A stretch of 64,000 nt of DNA from RBG-16-34-14 sp963798865 (lineage in GTDB: Bacteria; Bacteroidota; Ignavibacteria; Ignavibacteriales; Ignavibacteriaceae): positions 1,054,001 through 1,118,000 of the forward strand of contig CAWCVZ010000004.1 of assembly GCA_963798865.1 (NCBI GenBank), in the 5' to 3' direction. The notes beneath the pieces are model-generated. The model was not told where the DNA came from, did no database searches, and saw only the letters and a program-made list of their open reading frames with translations. This document shows, one piece after another, positions 1 to 9,459 of the stretch. The position numbers and the translations under genes are program-made. Position 1 is the stretch's first letter. Each line of letters begins with the position of its first letter.

Positions 1-1584
1 TTCTGTCCCGGATTTTCTTTCAATTTCAAAACCGGCATTATTAGTTTCAGAAGCAGTATTCCAATTTAAAATAATTTTTTCATCCTGGTAAATAGCTGTA
101 AATGATTTTAATGCAACCGGCAGCACTGTTTGAACGGCATCAAAAAGATTAATTATTCCCCATCCATACTGGTTATCAGGATTGTTACTTCTCGAGGAAG
201 TGCTTCGCAGTAAATTTCTTAACTCAATAGGTGTTAAACTTGGATCTGCCTGAAGAAGAAGTGCACAAGCTCCTGCCAGCAATGGACAACTAAAAGATGT
301 TCCGCTGCTGAATTTATAATCGTTAGTAGCAAAGTTGGATGCAACATACACATTTGAACCCATCGCCATAACATCAGGTTTGATTCGTCCATCAACAGTT
401 GGTCCCACACTGCTGAAACTTGACCTTGTTCCGCTGCTGTTTACAGCTCCAACAGAAATTACGCTGTCTCCATCTGCCGGTGCATTAAGTGTATTGTGGC
501 TTGAATTACTACCGTTATTTCCTGCGGAATTAACAACAACAATTCCTAATCCGACAGCTAAATCTGCAGCAATTGTAATCCTTGCAGTGTTTCCATCCAT
601 ATTCTGCCAGGTATAACTTTGATACGGAGAATCAAAATCAAGATATCCAAGAGATGTAGAAGTCAGATCTACTCCAATGCTATCTGCCCATTCAAGTGCA
701 GCAATCCAGTTGTCTTCTTCGATGGGGGTTTCGCTATCTGTATTTTCTGTTTTTGTAAGAATAAAATCAGCACCGTAAGCAGGTCCAATTAATTCTCCCT
801 GGCGGAATCCGCCGATTGTTGAAAGAGTGCTGGTTCCATGAGAACCATCACCCATATCAGAACCGTTCTGAACATTCGGATCGTTATTTACAAAATCCCA
901 CATTGCAATAATATTTAGTGAATCAAATACCTGGTGAGAAAGTAAATCAAAACCGGCATCCATCATACAAATAGTAACTCCCGCACCAGTATAACCCATA
1001 TCATGCACCTGCGGAACTTTAATTTGATTTAACTGCGTATATGATTGCCCATAATTTAACGAATGAATTTCTCCAGGTTTCAGAATATTTTGGTTTGTTG
1101 TTGATGAAGAAGTACTTCCATTTTTTTCAATCGAATAATTATTCCTGATCCTGTTGACAATATCAAGCTGTTTAACAAATGAAAGGTGTGATAATTCTAT
1201 TATTTCAGACCTGGATGCCCAGCCTGAAACTCCATTAAACCATTTTGATCTATGTTTAACTTTAAATCCTAACCCTTCAATTGTATTAATATAATTTTCG
1301 TTTAACGGGATATCTTTTTCACTAACCAGGTTTTCCTTATTTAAAACCTTGGAACGTCTTTTTAAAGATTTTTCACTAACTATGTTTTGGGGATTGTCAA
1401 AATATTTCTGAAGGCTATTACCTTTATCAGTAAAGAAAACCCAAAGAAGAACTTCATCGTTTTGATTTGTCTGATTAAAAGCTTCATTAAACTGAGGTGT
1501 AAATTTTTCAATTACGGATTGTGCAAATACCGGTGTAATAAAAGCGGTAACACAAAAAAATAAGATCGCTGCAGAATATTTCAT
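1..1584 (-). CDS. Secreted S8 subtilisin-like serine protease (C-terminus beyond the window)
   Basis: Partial gene: it starts at 1584 and is still open at base 1, giving 528 visible codons. It encodes an exported endopeptidase. Residues 1-22 form a signal peptide ending FAQ. A propeptide-like region follows. The S8 catalytic triad is clear: Asp209 in TICMMDAGFD, His249 in DGSHGTSTL and Ser430 in SSGTSFSCP, with the oxyanion-hole Asn in VVNSAGNNGS. The last visible stretch (SFTAIYQDEKIILNWNTASE) resembles the Fn3-like segment that often precedes a T9SS sorting domain in this phylum, but that domain would lie outside the window. It is divergently oriented to the gene at 1763. Family assignment is secure; the substrate is unknown. 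Confidence 0.93.
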   Translation of the reverse strand, partial: MKYSAAILFFCVTAFITPVFAQSVIEKFTPQFNEAFNQTNQNDEVLLWVFFTDKGNSLQKYFDNPQNIVSEKSLKRRSKVLNKENLVSEKDIPLNENYINTIEGLGFKVKHRSKWFNGVSGWASRSEIIELSHLSFVKQLDIVNRIRNNYSIEKNGSTSSSTTNQNILKPGEIHSLNYGQSYTQLNQIKVPQVHDMGYTGAGVTICMMDAGFDLLSHQVFDSLNIIAMWDFVNNDPNVQNGSDMGDGSHGTSTLSTIGGFRQGELIGPAYGADFILTKTENTDSETPIEEDNWIAALEWADSIGVDLTSTSLGYLDFDSPYQSYTWQNMDGNTARITIAADLAVGLGIVVVNSAGNNGSNSSHNTLNAPADGDSVISVGAVNSSGTRSSFSSVGPTVDGRIKPDVMAMGSNVYVASNFATNDYKFSSGTSFSCPLLAGACALLLQADPSLTPIELRNLLRSTSSRSNNPDNQYGWGIINLFDAVQTVLPVALKSFTAIYQDEKIILNWNTASETNNAGFEIERKSGTE

Positions 1585-1762
1585 ATTGTGTCCTTCAAAT
1601 AATTTTATTAGAACTAATCAACAATATTTATAAGTTATAAATTTATCAATAAAGAGACATATTCTGAAATCATTTTTCTTTTATAATAAAAATATTTTTT
1701 ATAGTTTGATGTAGTATCCCTTCATAACCAAAGGTTTAATTTTAACTTTTAAAGGATTTTTA

Positions 1763-2197
1763 ATGAGCAAGACCAAAAAGAAAAATAATGACTTCCTGTT
1801 TTCAACCGGAATTACAAAGCAGGAAAAAGCTAAAAAAGCCAGGTATCTCACAAAAAGAATAAATGAACTTTTCGAAAATATTTCCGAATGGATTAAAGAT
1901 TTAAAAAATTATTCTTTAAAGAAAACTAACATCTCAGTCGAAGGTGAAAAACTTCCTTCGTTAGATATTTATTCGTCAAAAAAAATAATTGTTTCTTTCA
2001 AACCTACCGGGTTGTGGGCTTTTGGAGTAAACTGCAGGATTGATCTTGTATCAGGAAAAGAGACTAATGTAATTCTTGATGTTGCTAAAGAAAACAGTGA
2101 ACCCGATTGGCAATTTATATCTTCTGAAGCAGGGAAAAAACCAAAAAAACTTACTAAAATTATTTTCAGAAATTTGTTAAAAAAGATTAATACATAA
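1763..2197 (+). CDS. Hypothetical protein, 144 aa, basic
   Basis: I do not recognise this protein. It is rich in lysine, has no signal peptide or membrane segment, and starts with a charged stretch (MSKTKKKNNDFLF). A helical region around residues 18-52 is followed by a mixed, probably beta-rich region (residues 60-115) and a Lys-rich tail. An AAAGGA sequence about 6 bases before the ATG is a plausible ribosome binding site. It is one of few plus-strand genes here and is divergent from the subtilase. Codon use resembles that of the neighbours, and no reading frame on the opposite strand competes, which supports a real gene. No function can be proposed. Confidence 0.62.
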   Translation: MSKTKKKNNDFLFSTGITKQEKAKKARYLTKRINELFENISEWIKDLKNYSLKKTNISVEGEKLPSLDIYSSKKIIVSFKPTGLWAFGVNCRIDLVSGKETNVILDVAKENSEPDWQFISSEAGKKPKKLTKIIFRNLLKKINT

Positions 2198-2295
2198 ATC
2201 TGAAACCATGATTATCTCGGATGCAGCAGATTCACATAAGCTTTTTTATTCTTACCCAAATTAGTTAGATTAAATCATTCTTTATTAAAAATTAT

Positions 2296-2562
2296 ATGAG
2301 ACCAATTTATCTTAGAGTAGAATCCAACAACCATACAAGAAAGGTTATGGTAGATATGCCTTACCTTGTAAGCCACAAAAAAATCAGACTTCCAAAATGG
2401 CAATTTGAGGAGGGCTTATTTTTACCTTACAAACCTGAAAGAACAAATGTGGATTTTGAGAGATATTATTTATCGAAGGACTTAATATTAAAAGAAGACC
2501 AGGATCATTACTTTTTTAATTTTCCATTCAAACCTGAGTTGGTTGAAACTGTAGCAGTTTAG
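2296..2562 (+). CDS. Hypothetical protein, 88 aa
   Basis: Small unrecognised open frame starting MRPIYLRVESNNH, rich in aromatic and charged residues, with no signal peptide or membrane segment. No clear Shine-Dalgarno sequence precedes the ATG (the upstream sequence is A/T only). It lies 98 bases after the 144-aa gene on the same strand and converges with the receiver gene, whose stop is 12 bases away. The composition looks protein-like rather than random, but existence rests only on the open frame and the lack of a better candidate. Confidence 0.42.
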   Translation: MRPIYLRVESNNHTRKVMVDMPYLVSHKKIRLPKWQFEEGLFLPYKPERTNVDFERYYLSKDLILKEDQDHYFFNFPFKPELVETVAV

Positions 2563-2573
2563 TAATTTCTGGC

Positions 2574-2990
2574 TTAAGCTGAAAGTGAAGTTTTACTCTC
2601 ACTCTGTTCAAAAATTTTCTTTAACAAAAATAATAATTCCTGTTTCGAAAATGGTTTTGATATATAATGAGAACATCCTCCATTTAAAAATTTTTCTTTA
2701 TCGCCAACCATAGCATAAGCTGTAACTGCTATAATAGGAGTGGAAGTATAATCCGGAATTTTTCTTAGTATGTTAGTAGTCATTAAACCATCAAGTTCAC
2801 CCCTTAAAGAAATATCCATTAAGAAACCATCATATTTTTTTATTGAAGCAATATCCAATGCCTCATTTCCTGTTCTTACCCAATCGGTAATATATTGCTC
2901 ATCAAGAAATCTTAATATTATCCTGGCATTAACTTCATCATCCTCCACAAGAAGCAGCCTGCTTTTTTCGGAATCAAATTTTGTTTCCAC
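2574..2990 (-). CDS. Stand-alone response regulator receiver (CheY-like)
   Basis: A 138-aa single-domain receiver with no output domain. It has the acidic pocket in LLLVEDDEV (residues 13-20), phosphoacceptor Asp59 in FLMDISLRG, the Thr switch in IIAVTAYA, and the Lys in YISKPF. The start codon lies only 2 bases after the stop of the PAS histidine kinase, so the two are translationally linked, and that kinase (which has no receiver of its own) is the likely phosphodonor. The output is unknown; it may signal through protein contacts. About 15 residues precede the domain. Confidence 0.9.
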   Translation of the reverse strand: METKFDSEKSRLLLVEDDEVNARIILRFLDEQYITDWVRTGNEALDIASIKKYDGFLMDISLRGELDGLMTTNILRKIPDYTSTPIIAVTAYAMVGDKEKFLNGGCSHYISKPFSKQELLFLLKKIFEQSESKTSLSA

Positions 2991-2992
2991 TT

Positions 2993-5482
2993 TTATACAA
3001 ACTCCCTTTCAGTTATAAAATTTTTATCCTGTAAATCCGTTTGAACAGGAAATTCAACCGTAAACTTACTTCCCATCCCAAATTTACTTTCCAGATAAAT
3101 TATTCCGTTCATCTTTTCAACCAGCATTTTAGTAATGGTTAAGCCAAGTCCGGTACCTTCAAATTTTCTATTGTAACCCTCACTTACCTGCCTGAACGGT
3201 TTAAATATCAAATCAATTTTATCATCCGGAATGCCTATCCCAGTATCCTCAACTTCGATATTTATTCTTCCGTAATTGTAAGTGGTTGATATTGTTATAC
3301 CACCTTCATTAGTATATTTTATGGCATTACTCAAAAGGTTGTTAAGAATTTTAGTTAACATTTTTTTATCAAGCTCGACTAAAAGACCATTAGTACCTGC
3401 AGCAAAATTTATTGTCAGGTGTTTATCTTCGGCAAAAGTTTTATATAAAATTACATTCTCTTCAATAACCTCAGTCAAACTAAATTTTTCGAGTTCCATA
3501 TCAATTTTATCTGCTTCAATTTTTGAAAGATCGAGAATAGCATCAAGAGTTTCATTAAGTTTTTTCCCGCTTTTATAAATTACACCTGCTTTTTCTTTTA
3601 ATTCAGGATCTTTACTGTCTTCAATTATCATTTCTGCATAACCGAGAATTCCAATTAATGGGGTTCTTACTTCATGACTCATATTGGCAAGAAACATAGT
3701 TTTCAAGCGGTTCATTTCTTCGGCTTTTTCTTTTGAAGCAACTATTTCCTCAAACATTTTTTTCTTTTCAGTTATATCTTCCTTAACAGCAATAAAATTC
3801 ATTAACTGACCTTTTTCATCTACCATCGGAGAGATAATGGCATGTTCCCAAAAGAGTTGTCCGTTTTTCTTTTTATTATGTATTTCACCCTGCCAGACAT
3901 TACCGGAAAGAATCGTATCCCATAAGTTTTTATAAAAATCATCGGTTTGTAAACCTGATTTAAGCAGTCTTGGATTTTGATTCAATACCTCATCTATAGA
4001 ATAGCCGGTAACCTCATTGAACTTACTATTGACATACTGTATATTACCTTTTGGATCAGTAATTACAACACTAACCGGACTCTGCTCAATTGCTTTACTA
4101 AGTCTTTTCAATCCAGTCTCAGCAAGTTTACGTGCAGTTATTACATCGAATACAGCTACAAAATATTCTTTCTCAGGACTGTAAACAGAGATTGAAAACC
4201 ACATATTTAATGCTTGAACATTTACCTCAAATATTTCAGGTTTGCCGGTTAAAGCTACTCTGCCATATCTCGCAATTAATTCTTTATCTGATTCCAGTAT
4301 TCCAGGAATTACTTCTGATACTTTTTTACCAATAACATTCCTCAAACCAGTCAATGATTCAAATTCCGTATTAACCTGTAGATATATAAAATCCACAGGT
4401 TTTTCATCTTCATAAATCATTTTACAATGTGCTAACCCATTAAGCATATTTTCAAAAAGATTACGATATAATTCTTCACTTTTGCGGAGAGTTTGTTCGG
4501 TTTCCTTTTGTTTTGTTATATCATTAATACTTGTAATAAAGTACAATGGCTTACCATTTCCATCTCTTTGAAGAAATGTACTTACATCGGTCCAGATTAT
4601 AGAACCATTCCTGTGAATATACCTCTTATTCCACCTTGCACTTTCTGTTTCACCTGCAAGGATAGAAACCATTATCTTTTCACTTTTATTGATATCTTCT
4701 GAATAAGTTAAGTCACGAAAGTGTATTTGTGATAATTCCTCTCTTGTGTAACCAAGAATCTCGCAAAATGTTTTGTTAAAGTTTGTCTTTCCATCTATTG
4801 TTGTAATTGATTTTCCAACTGGAGAATTTTCAAAAACATTTCTGAGTTTATTTTCACTAATTTTTAAATTTTCTTCAATTTGTTTTCTTTTGGAAATATC
4901 TCTTATTATCGCCTGCATAAATCTGATGCCTTCAATTTCTAATGAACGAAGACTTACTTCAACGGGAAACTTTTCTCCATTTTTCTTAACGTGAATTGTT
5001 TCATAAATAGTCCCCTCTTCATTGTATACCCATTTTATAAGTTCATTGAATTGCTCTCTTAATTCCGGTACCCGTAAAAATCTGCTTGAAAGTCCGTACA
5101 ATTCTTCCTGTGTGTAGCCATAAACTTTAAGTGCTTTTTCATTAGCCTGTTTAATAATACCTTTGTCATCAGTTAAAAGGATTATATCATTTGCATATTT
5201 TGAAAGATAGTCATAATGCTTAAGAAGCATATTTCTTTCTTTTTCAAATTCATATTCTTTTTTATAGAATTTTAATCTGCTGTTCCTCCATAAAAAAATG
5301 ATAATGATTGCTGATATTAATAGCAAAAGTCCTAATATAATAACTTCAGTATTAGTGTAAGCTTTTGTCTGATTAATTATCTCCTGCTTATCTAATTTAT
5401 AATTATAAAAGAGAATGGCTGAAGTAATAAATACAGCTGCAATTAAAAATAATGCCCCAAGTATTTTAAATCGTTTTCTCAA
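2993..5482 (-). CDS. Membrane-anchored multi-PAS sensor histidine kinase
   Basis: An 829-aa sensor kinase. Two hydrophobic segments near residues 7-28 and 44-66 anchor it. Four PAS/PAC units follow (about 85-205, 210-330, 335-450 and 455-575; for example YANDIILLTDDKGIIKQAN). Next come the HisKA dimerisation domain with phosphoacceptor His603 in ANMSHEVRTPL, and HATPase_c with N box (LLSNAIKYTNEG), G1 (DTGIGIPDDK) and G2 (GTGLGLTITK). The frame begins with a TTG codon (TTG AGA AAA CGA) and has no obvious Shine-Dalgarno sequence. No later ATG would keep the membrane segments, so TTG is the best choice. It is followed by the stand-alone receiver. The gene is intact, unlike many of its neighbours. 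The ligand is unknown. Confidence 0.92.
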   Translation of the reverse strand: MRKRFKILGALFLIAAVFITSAILFYNYKLDKQEIINQTKAYTNTEVIILGLLLLISAIIIIFLWRNSRLKFYKKEYEFEKERNMLLKHYDYLSKYANDIILLTDDKGIIKQANEKALKVYGYTQEELYGLSSRFLRVPELREQFNELIKWVYNEEGTIYETIHVKKNGEKFPVEVSLRSLEIEGIRFMQAIIRDISKRKQIEENLKISENKLRNVFENSPVGKSITTIDGKTNFNKTFCEILGYTREELSQIHFRDLTYSEDINKSEKIMVSILAGETESARWNKRYIHRNGSIIWTDVSTFLQRDGNGKPLYFITSINDITKQKETEQTLRKSEELYRNLFENMLNGLAHCKMIYEDEKPVDFIYLQVNTEFESLTGLRNVIGKKVSEVIPGILESDKELIARYGRVALTGKPEIFEVNVQALNMWFSISVYSPEKEYFVAVFDVITARKLAETGLKRLSKAIEQSPVSVVITDPKGNIQYVNSKFNEVTGYSIDEVLNQNPRLLKSGLQTDDFYKNLWDTILSGNVWQGEIHNKKKNGQLFWEHAIISPMVDEKGQLMNFIAVKEDITEKKKMFEEIVASKEKAEEMNRLKTMFLANMSHEVRTPLIGILGYAEMIIEDSKDPELKEKAGVIYKSGKKLNETLDAILDLSKIEADKIDMELEKFSLTEVIEENVILYKTFAEDKHLTINFAAGTNGLLVELDKKMLTKILNNLLSNAIKYTNEGGITISTTYNYGRINIEVEDTGIGIPDDKIDLIFKPFRQVSEGYNRKFEGTGLGLTITKMLVEKMNGIIYLESKFGMGSKFTVEFPVQTDLQDKNFITEREFV

Positions 5483-5518
5483 TTTTAAGTTCGTTCTATT
5501 TTATTATTAATATTTTTT

Positions 5519-6160
5519 TTAATTCATCTGTTTAGAAATATCAACATGGTCTTTATACATTATTCCAAAGTCATTACCCGGAGAAGCACCTGAACATTCA
5601 GATAATTCATTAAGAATAAGTTTTGCTCTTGTACTAGCTTCAAATGCAAAGCTAATATAATCATCCACATCACCTATTTCGCCGCCTAGATCCTGCCGAA
5701 GGTTTCCCAGGCAATTACTGATTGTTTTTAACTGCTCCTGCAAACTGAATGTTATTTTTGAAAGATAGGTTTTATTGTTATCTACATTTGAAGGCAAATC
5801 ATTTTTTTTTGATTCTATTTTGCTCTTAATAATTATCCAGACTGTAACTTCATCCAAACCGTTTTGCTGTTTCCAGAATTTCAATTTAAAATTATTAATC
5901 TCCCCTGATTTTTTTATGAATTTGTTTTCAAAAGAACTATTTCCAGAATCATTGCTTAAGAAAAACTTATTAAAATTATTCTCCCCTGAAATTAATTGGC
6001 TTATATTTTTATTTTTAATTTCATTTAATGTATAACCAAGCAGTTGAGAAAATGAATCGTTTACAAAAAGAAAATTTCCTGTAGAATTAATACAAGCTAT
6101 TCCATCGCTGCATACTGAAAAAATATTTTTTAAGATTTCTTTACTTTCAACCTGGGACAT
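5519..6160 (-). CDS. PAS-domain protein without an output domain
   Basis: A 213-aa protein with one PAS domain at about residues 10-115 (GIACINSTGNFLFVNDSFSQ, LLGYTLNEIKNKNISQLI). A helical C-terminal region (about 130-200) resembles a dimerisation segment but has no phosphoacceptor His motif or ATPase domain. A good ribosome binding site (TTGGAGAT) precedes the ATG. It lies 36 bases upstream of the PAS histidine kinase in the same direction, so it may be a sensory accessory subunit of that kinase (inference). It could also be a truncated histidine kinase, although it ends normally. Confidence 0.72.
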   Translation of the reverse strand: MSQVESKEILKNIFSVCSDGIACINSTGNFLFVNDSFSQLLGYTLNEIKNKNISQLISGENNFNKFFLSNDSGNSSFENKFIKKSGEINNFKLKFWKQQNGLDEVTVWIIIKSKIESKKNDLPSNVDNNKTYLSKITFSLQEQLKTISNCLGNLRQDLGGEIGDVDDYISFAFEASTRAKLILNELSECSGASPGNDFGIMYKDHVDISKQMN

Positions 6161-6388
6161 AATATCTCCAATTTTACAGGAAAAAATTATTCAATTATAA
6201 AATGAAACCTTATAGATATATAAATGAAAGAGTTGTAGTAGATTAGAGGAATATTTTGTAGTAGTAATTATGACATTTTCTGACAAATAGATTTCTTTAT
6301 AAAAATCTCTTTAGAATGTATGAATTTAAGGCTTAATTATAATTAGGAAATAACCCACTTCGATGAATTTCGGAATGGCAGATATAAT
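6161..6388. other. Intergenic gap, nothing recognised
   Basis: 228 AT-rich bases between the 112-aa gene and the PAS gene. It probably contains the promoter for the PAS, kinase and receiver unit, but I see no convincing promoter boxes, repeat or terminator. Confidence 0.4.
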
Positions 6389-6727
6389 TTAATTTTTCCT
6401 GTAGTTAGGGATGTGAAATATTTTTTTGATTTTACTTGTAACAACTTTGTTTCCGAACTCAAGATGAAGACCACAGGCTGCAATGATATCAGTTTTAATA
6501 ATACTTCCGCCCCAGGTACAGCCATGAATTGTGGTTTTTACCGGGGCTAAATTATTTTTATCAAACCATCCTCCGGAAACTATGTACTTCCCATCATCCA
6601 AAACACTGATAAAATAAACTGAGTTTAAAGCTTTTAAAATAACCTGGTCGCCTTCTTTCAACCTGCTTTTATAAAGCTGATTCAGGTACTTACTCTGGTC
6701 AATTATATTAGAAAGATCGCCGTTCAT
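6389..6727 (-). CDS. Hypothetical protein, 112 aa
   Basis: Unrecognised small cytoplasmic protein. Residues 22-52 look like a beta-hairpin region (EGDQVILKALNSVYFISVLD, then GKYIVSGGWFD). The middle carries a Cys/Gly-rich motif (TTIHGCTWGGSI). There is no signal peptide or membrane segment. Its ATG is 8 bases after the STAS stop codon, so the two are probably co-translated, which places it in the kinase/STAS signalling unit. A role as regulator or target of the STAS protein is only an inference from position. Confidence 0.7.
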   Translation of the reverse strand: MNGDLSNIIDQSKYLNQLYKSRLKEGDQVILKALNSVYFISVLDDGKYIVSGGWFDKNNLAPVKTTIHGCTWGGSIIKTDIIAACGLHLEFGNKVVTSKIKKIFHIPNYRKN

Positions 6728-6735
6728 TTAAAAAA

Positions 6736-7074
6736 CTATTTAAAATTTGTAATAGCTTCTTCAACTGAAGGGTATTGTTCAAAAATCTGGTTTAATTTTG
6801 TTATTGAAAGCAGACCTTCGATCTTATTGGAAATTCTTGCCAGCTTTAATTCTCCTCCAACATTCTTTACGGTTGTATAGCAGGCTACTAAAATTCCGAA
6901 ACCGGAACTATTAAGAATTGTTACTCCATCCAGGTCAAGTACAATATTTTTCTTGCCACCATCAATAATTTTATGCAGAGCCTTATTCAACTCCTCGCCA
7001 AAAGGTCCTCCAAAAAGTTTTCCCCGGAGGTGCACTACAACCGAATTATACTTTTCCTCTATTTTCATATCCAT
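6736..7074 (-). CDS. STAS-domain anti-sigma factor antagonist-like protein
   Basis: A 112-aa single STAS domain, the usual length for the SpoIIAA/RsbV family. In partner switching, the unphosphorylated form binds an anti-sigma or other partner and phosphorylation at a conserved Ser releases it. The phosphorylation motif is visible as TILNSSGFG with Ser57 as the likely acceptor, preceded by VLDLDGV. A TAGGAGAT ribosome binding site lies before the ATG. The gene directly follows kinase locus K1. No RsbW-type anti-sigma kinase is seen in the window, while a SpoIIE-type phosphatase lies at the far end of the same island. The tandem Ser/Thr kinases could therefore be its kinases (inference). Confidence 0.88.
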   Translation of the reverse strand: MDMKIEEKYNSVVVHLRGKLFGGPFGEELNKALHKIIDGGKKNIVLDLDGVTILNSSGFGILVACYTTVKNVGGELKLARISNKIEGLLSITKLNQIFEQYPSVEEAITNFK

Positions 7075-7107
7075 TTTATTTTATCTCCTAGATAATTATT
7101 TTGAAAA

Positions 7108-8235
7108 TTAGTTTAAGTTCTTAACAAGTTTTTGAAAACGCGGATTTCCTCTTAACGGTTCCCACGTTGGATCCAGTTTTAATAACCAGGGAGATATTGC
7201 ATCTGTAGGTCTTTTTAACAAATCCTCAATTGCATCGAGAGCTAATTCCTGTTCACCAACCATTGTATAAATTTGTGCAAGATCCAGTAAACGGAATGCA
7301 CCGCGCCAGGCTTCTCTTGTAACAGGCAACAGTTCGTAACCCTTCTTTCCTTCCCGAACAGCATTTTCTTTATCTCCAAGACCTGCATACGCAATGCCCA
7401 ATGCACTGTGCAGTCTTGAATCATCCGGGTTTTTTACAATTTTTTCTTTCAACAATTTTATGGCCGATCTGTAATGTTCTTCCGCCGGTAATTTTTCTTT
7501 CATTAAACCATAAACTTTTGCCAAATATAAATCCTGCGGTTTATAAAAATATTGATCATCTACCTCTTTTATATCTTTAAACCTTTTCAAAGCATCTGAA
7601 AAATTTCCATCCATCAGATCGCATAAATAAAGTATGTTCTTGAAAAAGTATGAATCTAATCCAATTTTTCTTTCTATGGAATTCAAAACAATTGTTCGCG
7701 CACTTTTTGTATCGCCACTGCTAAGTAAATAGTGTCGGGCTTTAATTTCATAAGGGGCAATTGATTCCGGTGCTAATAGATTTGCTTTATCTAAAAATGG
7801 AACGGCTTTCTGATATTCTCTCAGAAGACCATAAGTTTCACCTATTGAAAAAACCGTCTGATAATTTTTAGGATCAAACTCAAATGTTTTTTTGAAGTAT
7901 TCTATTGATTCTTTCATCTTTCCCTGACGTCTTAATACGAAAGCAATTCCATTGTATGCTTCAATATGCCTAGGTTTAAGCCTCAGAGCTTCATTGTATT
8001 CATTGAGAGCTGATTCATAATCCAGAATTCCGTGATAATAGTAATCCCCCATTGCGGTATGTCCTTCCGGAAGATCAGGATTTATTAGCAAAGATTTCTG
8101 AGCATTTGTTTTTGATTTTCTTAAATTTTCTTCTGAGCGATCAAAATAAGACCAGTGCATATTTGACTGAACTGTTGATAATCTTGCATAAGCTTCTGCA
8201 AAATTGCTGTCGAGTTGAATTGCCTCCTCAAGCAT
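7108..8235 (-). CDS. TPR fragment of kinase K1
   Basis: Largest intact reading frame of the K1 locus, 375 aa. It consists of TPR-like repeats (AIQLDSNFAEAYARLSTVQS, ALRLKPRHIEAYNGIAFVLR, TFEFDPKNYQTVFSIGETYG) and ends with the WEPLRGNPRFQKLVKNLN motif that closes most kinases of this array. It has no ribosome binding site at its apparent start, so it should be read as the C-terminal part of K1 rather than as a separate gene. Confidence 0.6.
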   Translation of the reverse strand: MLEEAIQLDSNFAEAYARLSTVQSNMHWSYFDRSEENLRKSKTNAQKSLLINPDLPEGHTAMGDYYYHGILDYESALNEYNEALRLKPRHIEAYNGIAFVLRRQGKMKESIEYFKKTFEFDPKNYQTVFSIGETYGLLREYQKAVPFLDKANLLAPESIAPYEIKARHYLLSSGDTKSARTIVLNSIERKIGLDSYFFKNILYLCDLMDGNFSDALKRFKDIKEVDDQYFYKPQDLYLAKVYGLMKEKLPAEEHYRSAIKLLKEKIVKNPDDSRLHSALGIAYAGLGDKENAVREGKKGYELLPVTREAWRGAFRLLDLAQIYTMVGEQELALDAIEDLLKRPTDAISPWLLKLDPTWEPLRGNPRFQKLVKNLN

Positions 8236-8294
8236 TTCCTCTGCTATTCTTTGATTCTTTTCATTAGTAATATCCTGTAAGTAGTAAACTCCTT

Positions 8295-9008
8295 TTAAAT
8301 AAAGATCATACGCTTCGGAGTTTTTGTAATTGTAGTTTTAAGAGTTTTTTGCTCTGATTGGATAAGTTTTAAATTTAAAGCTTCGGCAACAGTTGAGGCA
8401 ATTTCAGACTGAAGCGTAAATGCACTGGAAAATTCCGCTTCGTAAGGTTTAGACCACATCTGGGTAGAATTTTCAATATTTATTAATTCAGGATTGACCC
8501 GAATTCGTTTTTTCCCATCAGGCAATTTTTCCCACTGAACAGTTCCTTCAAGAACATACTGTACACCCAGCTCCTCACCAATTTGCTTTAAGAGATTTTT
8601 GGTGTTTTTATATTGCATAGCACTTGAGCGGGCAATTACACCTAAACCTGAAAATCCTGAAAGCTTGCTTGTAATTTCTCCCGTTATTCCATCAGCAAAA
8701 TAATCATCATCAGACGAACCTAAATTTTGAAAGGGCAGAACAACAATCATTTTTCTTTCAGAGGTTGATGCTGTTTCGCCTGATTTATTATTAAAATATA
8801 AATATGCTGCAACAAGAAAAATAATAAAGCCGATAATCGCTGAAGGAACAACCCAACGTTTACTTTTCTTCTGTGTCGATGATTTAATTTTTGTCTGAAA
8901 TATTTTTTCACCTGTGATCGGTTTAGACGTTAATTCATTTTTTATTTCATTTAGATCAGTAAGAAATTCATCAACATCCTGGTACCTGCTCATTTCGTTC
9001 TTTAGCAA
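8295..9008 (-). CDS. Membrane segment and TolB-like fragment of kinase K1
   Basis: A 237-aa frame with the end of the kinase C-lobe, one transmembrane helix at about residues 52-70 and a TolB-like module (MIVVLPFQNLGSSDDDYFAD through NLKLIQ). It overlaps the preceding fragment (8971-9285) in another frame. In paralogs the sequence ERYQDVDEFLTDL is continuous across this junction, so a single indel near 8985 explains the split. Confidence 0.55.
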   Translation of the reverse strand: MLKNEMSRYQDVDEFLTDLNEIKNELTSKPITGEKIFQTKIKSSTQKKSKRWVVPSAIIGFIIFLVAAYLYFNNKSGETASTSERKMIVVLPFQNLGSSDDDYFADGITGEITSKLSGFSGLGVIARSSAMQYKNTKNLLKQIGEELGVQYVLEGTVQWEKLPDGKKRIRVNPELINIENSTQMWSKPYEAEFSSAFTLQSEIASTVAEALNLKLIQSEQKTLKTTITKTPKRMIFI

Positions 9009-9436
9009 TTGCTTTATTAATTATATAAGTAAGTTCAGGGGAAATATTATCTGAAAGTTCAGGTTCTTCATTAAGAATTGAATAAATAATTGCCTGATCA
9101 TAATCACCTTTAAAAGGCATATTGCCGGTTATCATTTCATAAAGTACAACACCGAATGACCATATATCTGTTCTCTGATCAACTTCTTCTCCTCTTGATT
9201 GTTCGGGTGACATATAGGCAGCGGTTCCAACTGTAGAGCCAATTTTTGTTAGTTGGGTTCCGCCTACCAACTTTAGCCAAACCAAAATCCATTATTTTGA
9301 CTTTGCCTTCATTGGTAATCATAATGTTCTGAGATTTTATATCCCTGTGTACAATTCCCTTCTTGTGTGCGGCTTCCTAATCCTTCTGCAATTTGTATTG
9401 CAATGTTAATTGTTTCATCAACAGTCACTCCCCCTT

Positions 9437-9459
9437 GTGGACCCCTGATCAAGGGAACC
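9437..9459. repeat. Palindromic insert inside kinase K1
   Basis: A CCCTTG...CAAGGG inverted repeat lies inside the K1 kinase domain, where K2, K3, K5 and K6 have no corresponding sequence. It adds LIRGPQGGV between KDKI and the DE-x-INIA helix. It resembles a short palindromic element inserted in frame into coding DNA. Confidence 0.45.

Noticed and set aside
335..616. Plus-strand open frame of 93 codons
   Set aside because: Antisense to the subtilase, whose triad proves the minus-strand frame.
6343..6525. Minus-strand frame of 60 codons
   Set aside because: Overlaps the 112-aa gene in another frame and has no ribosome binding site.
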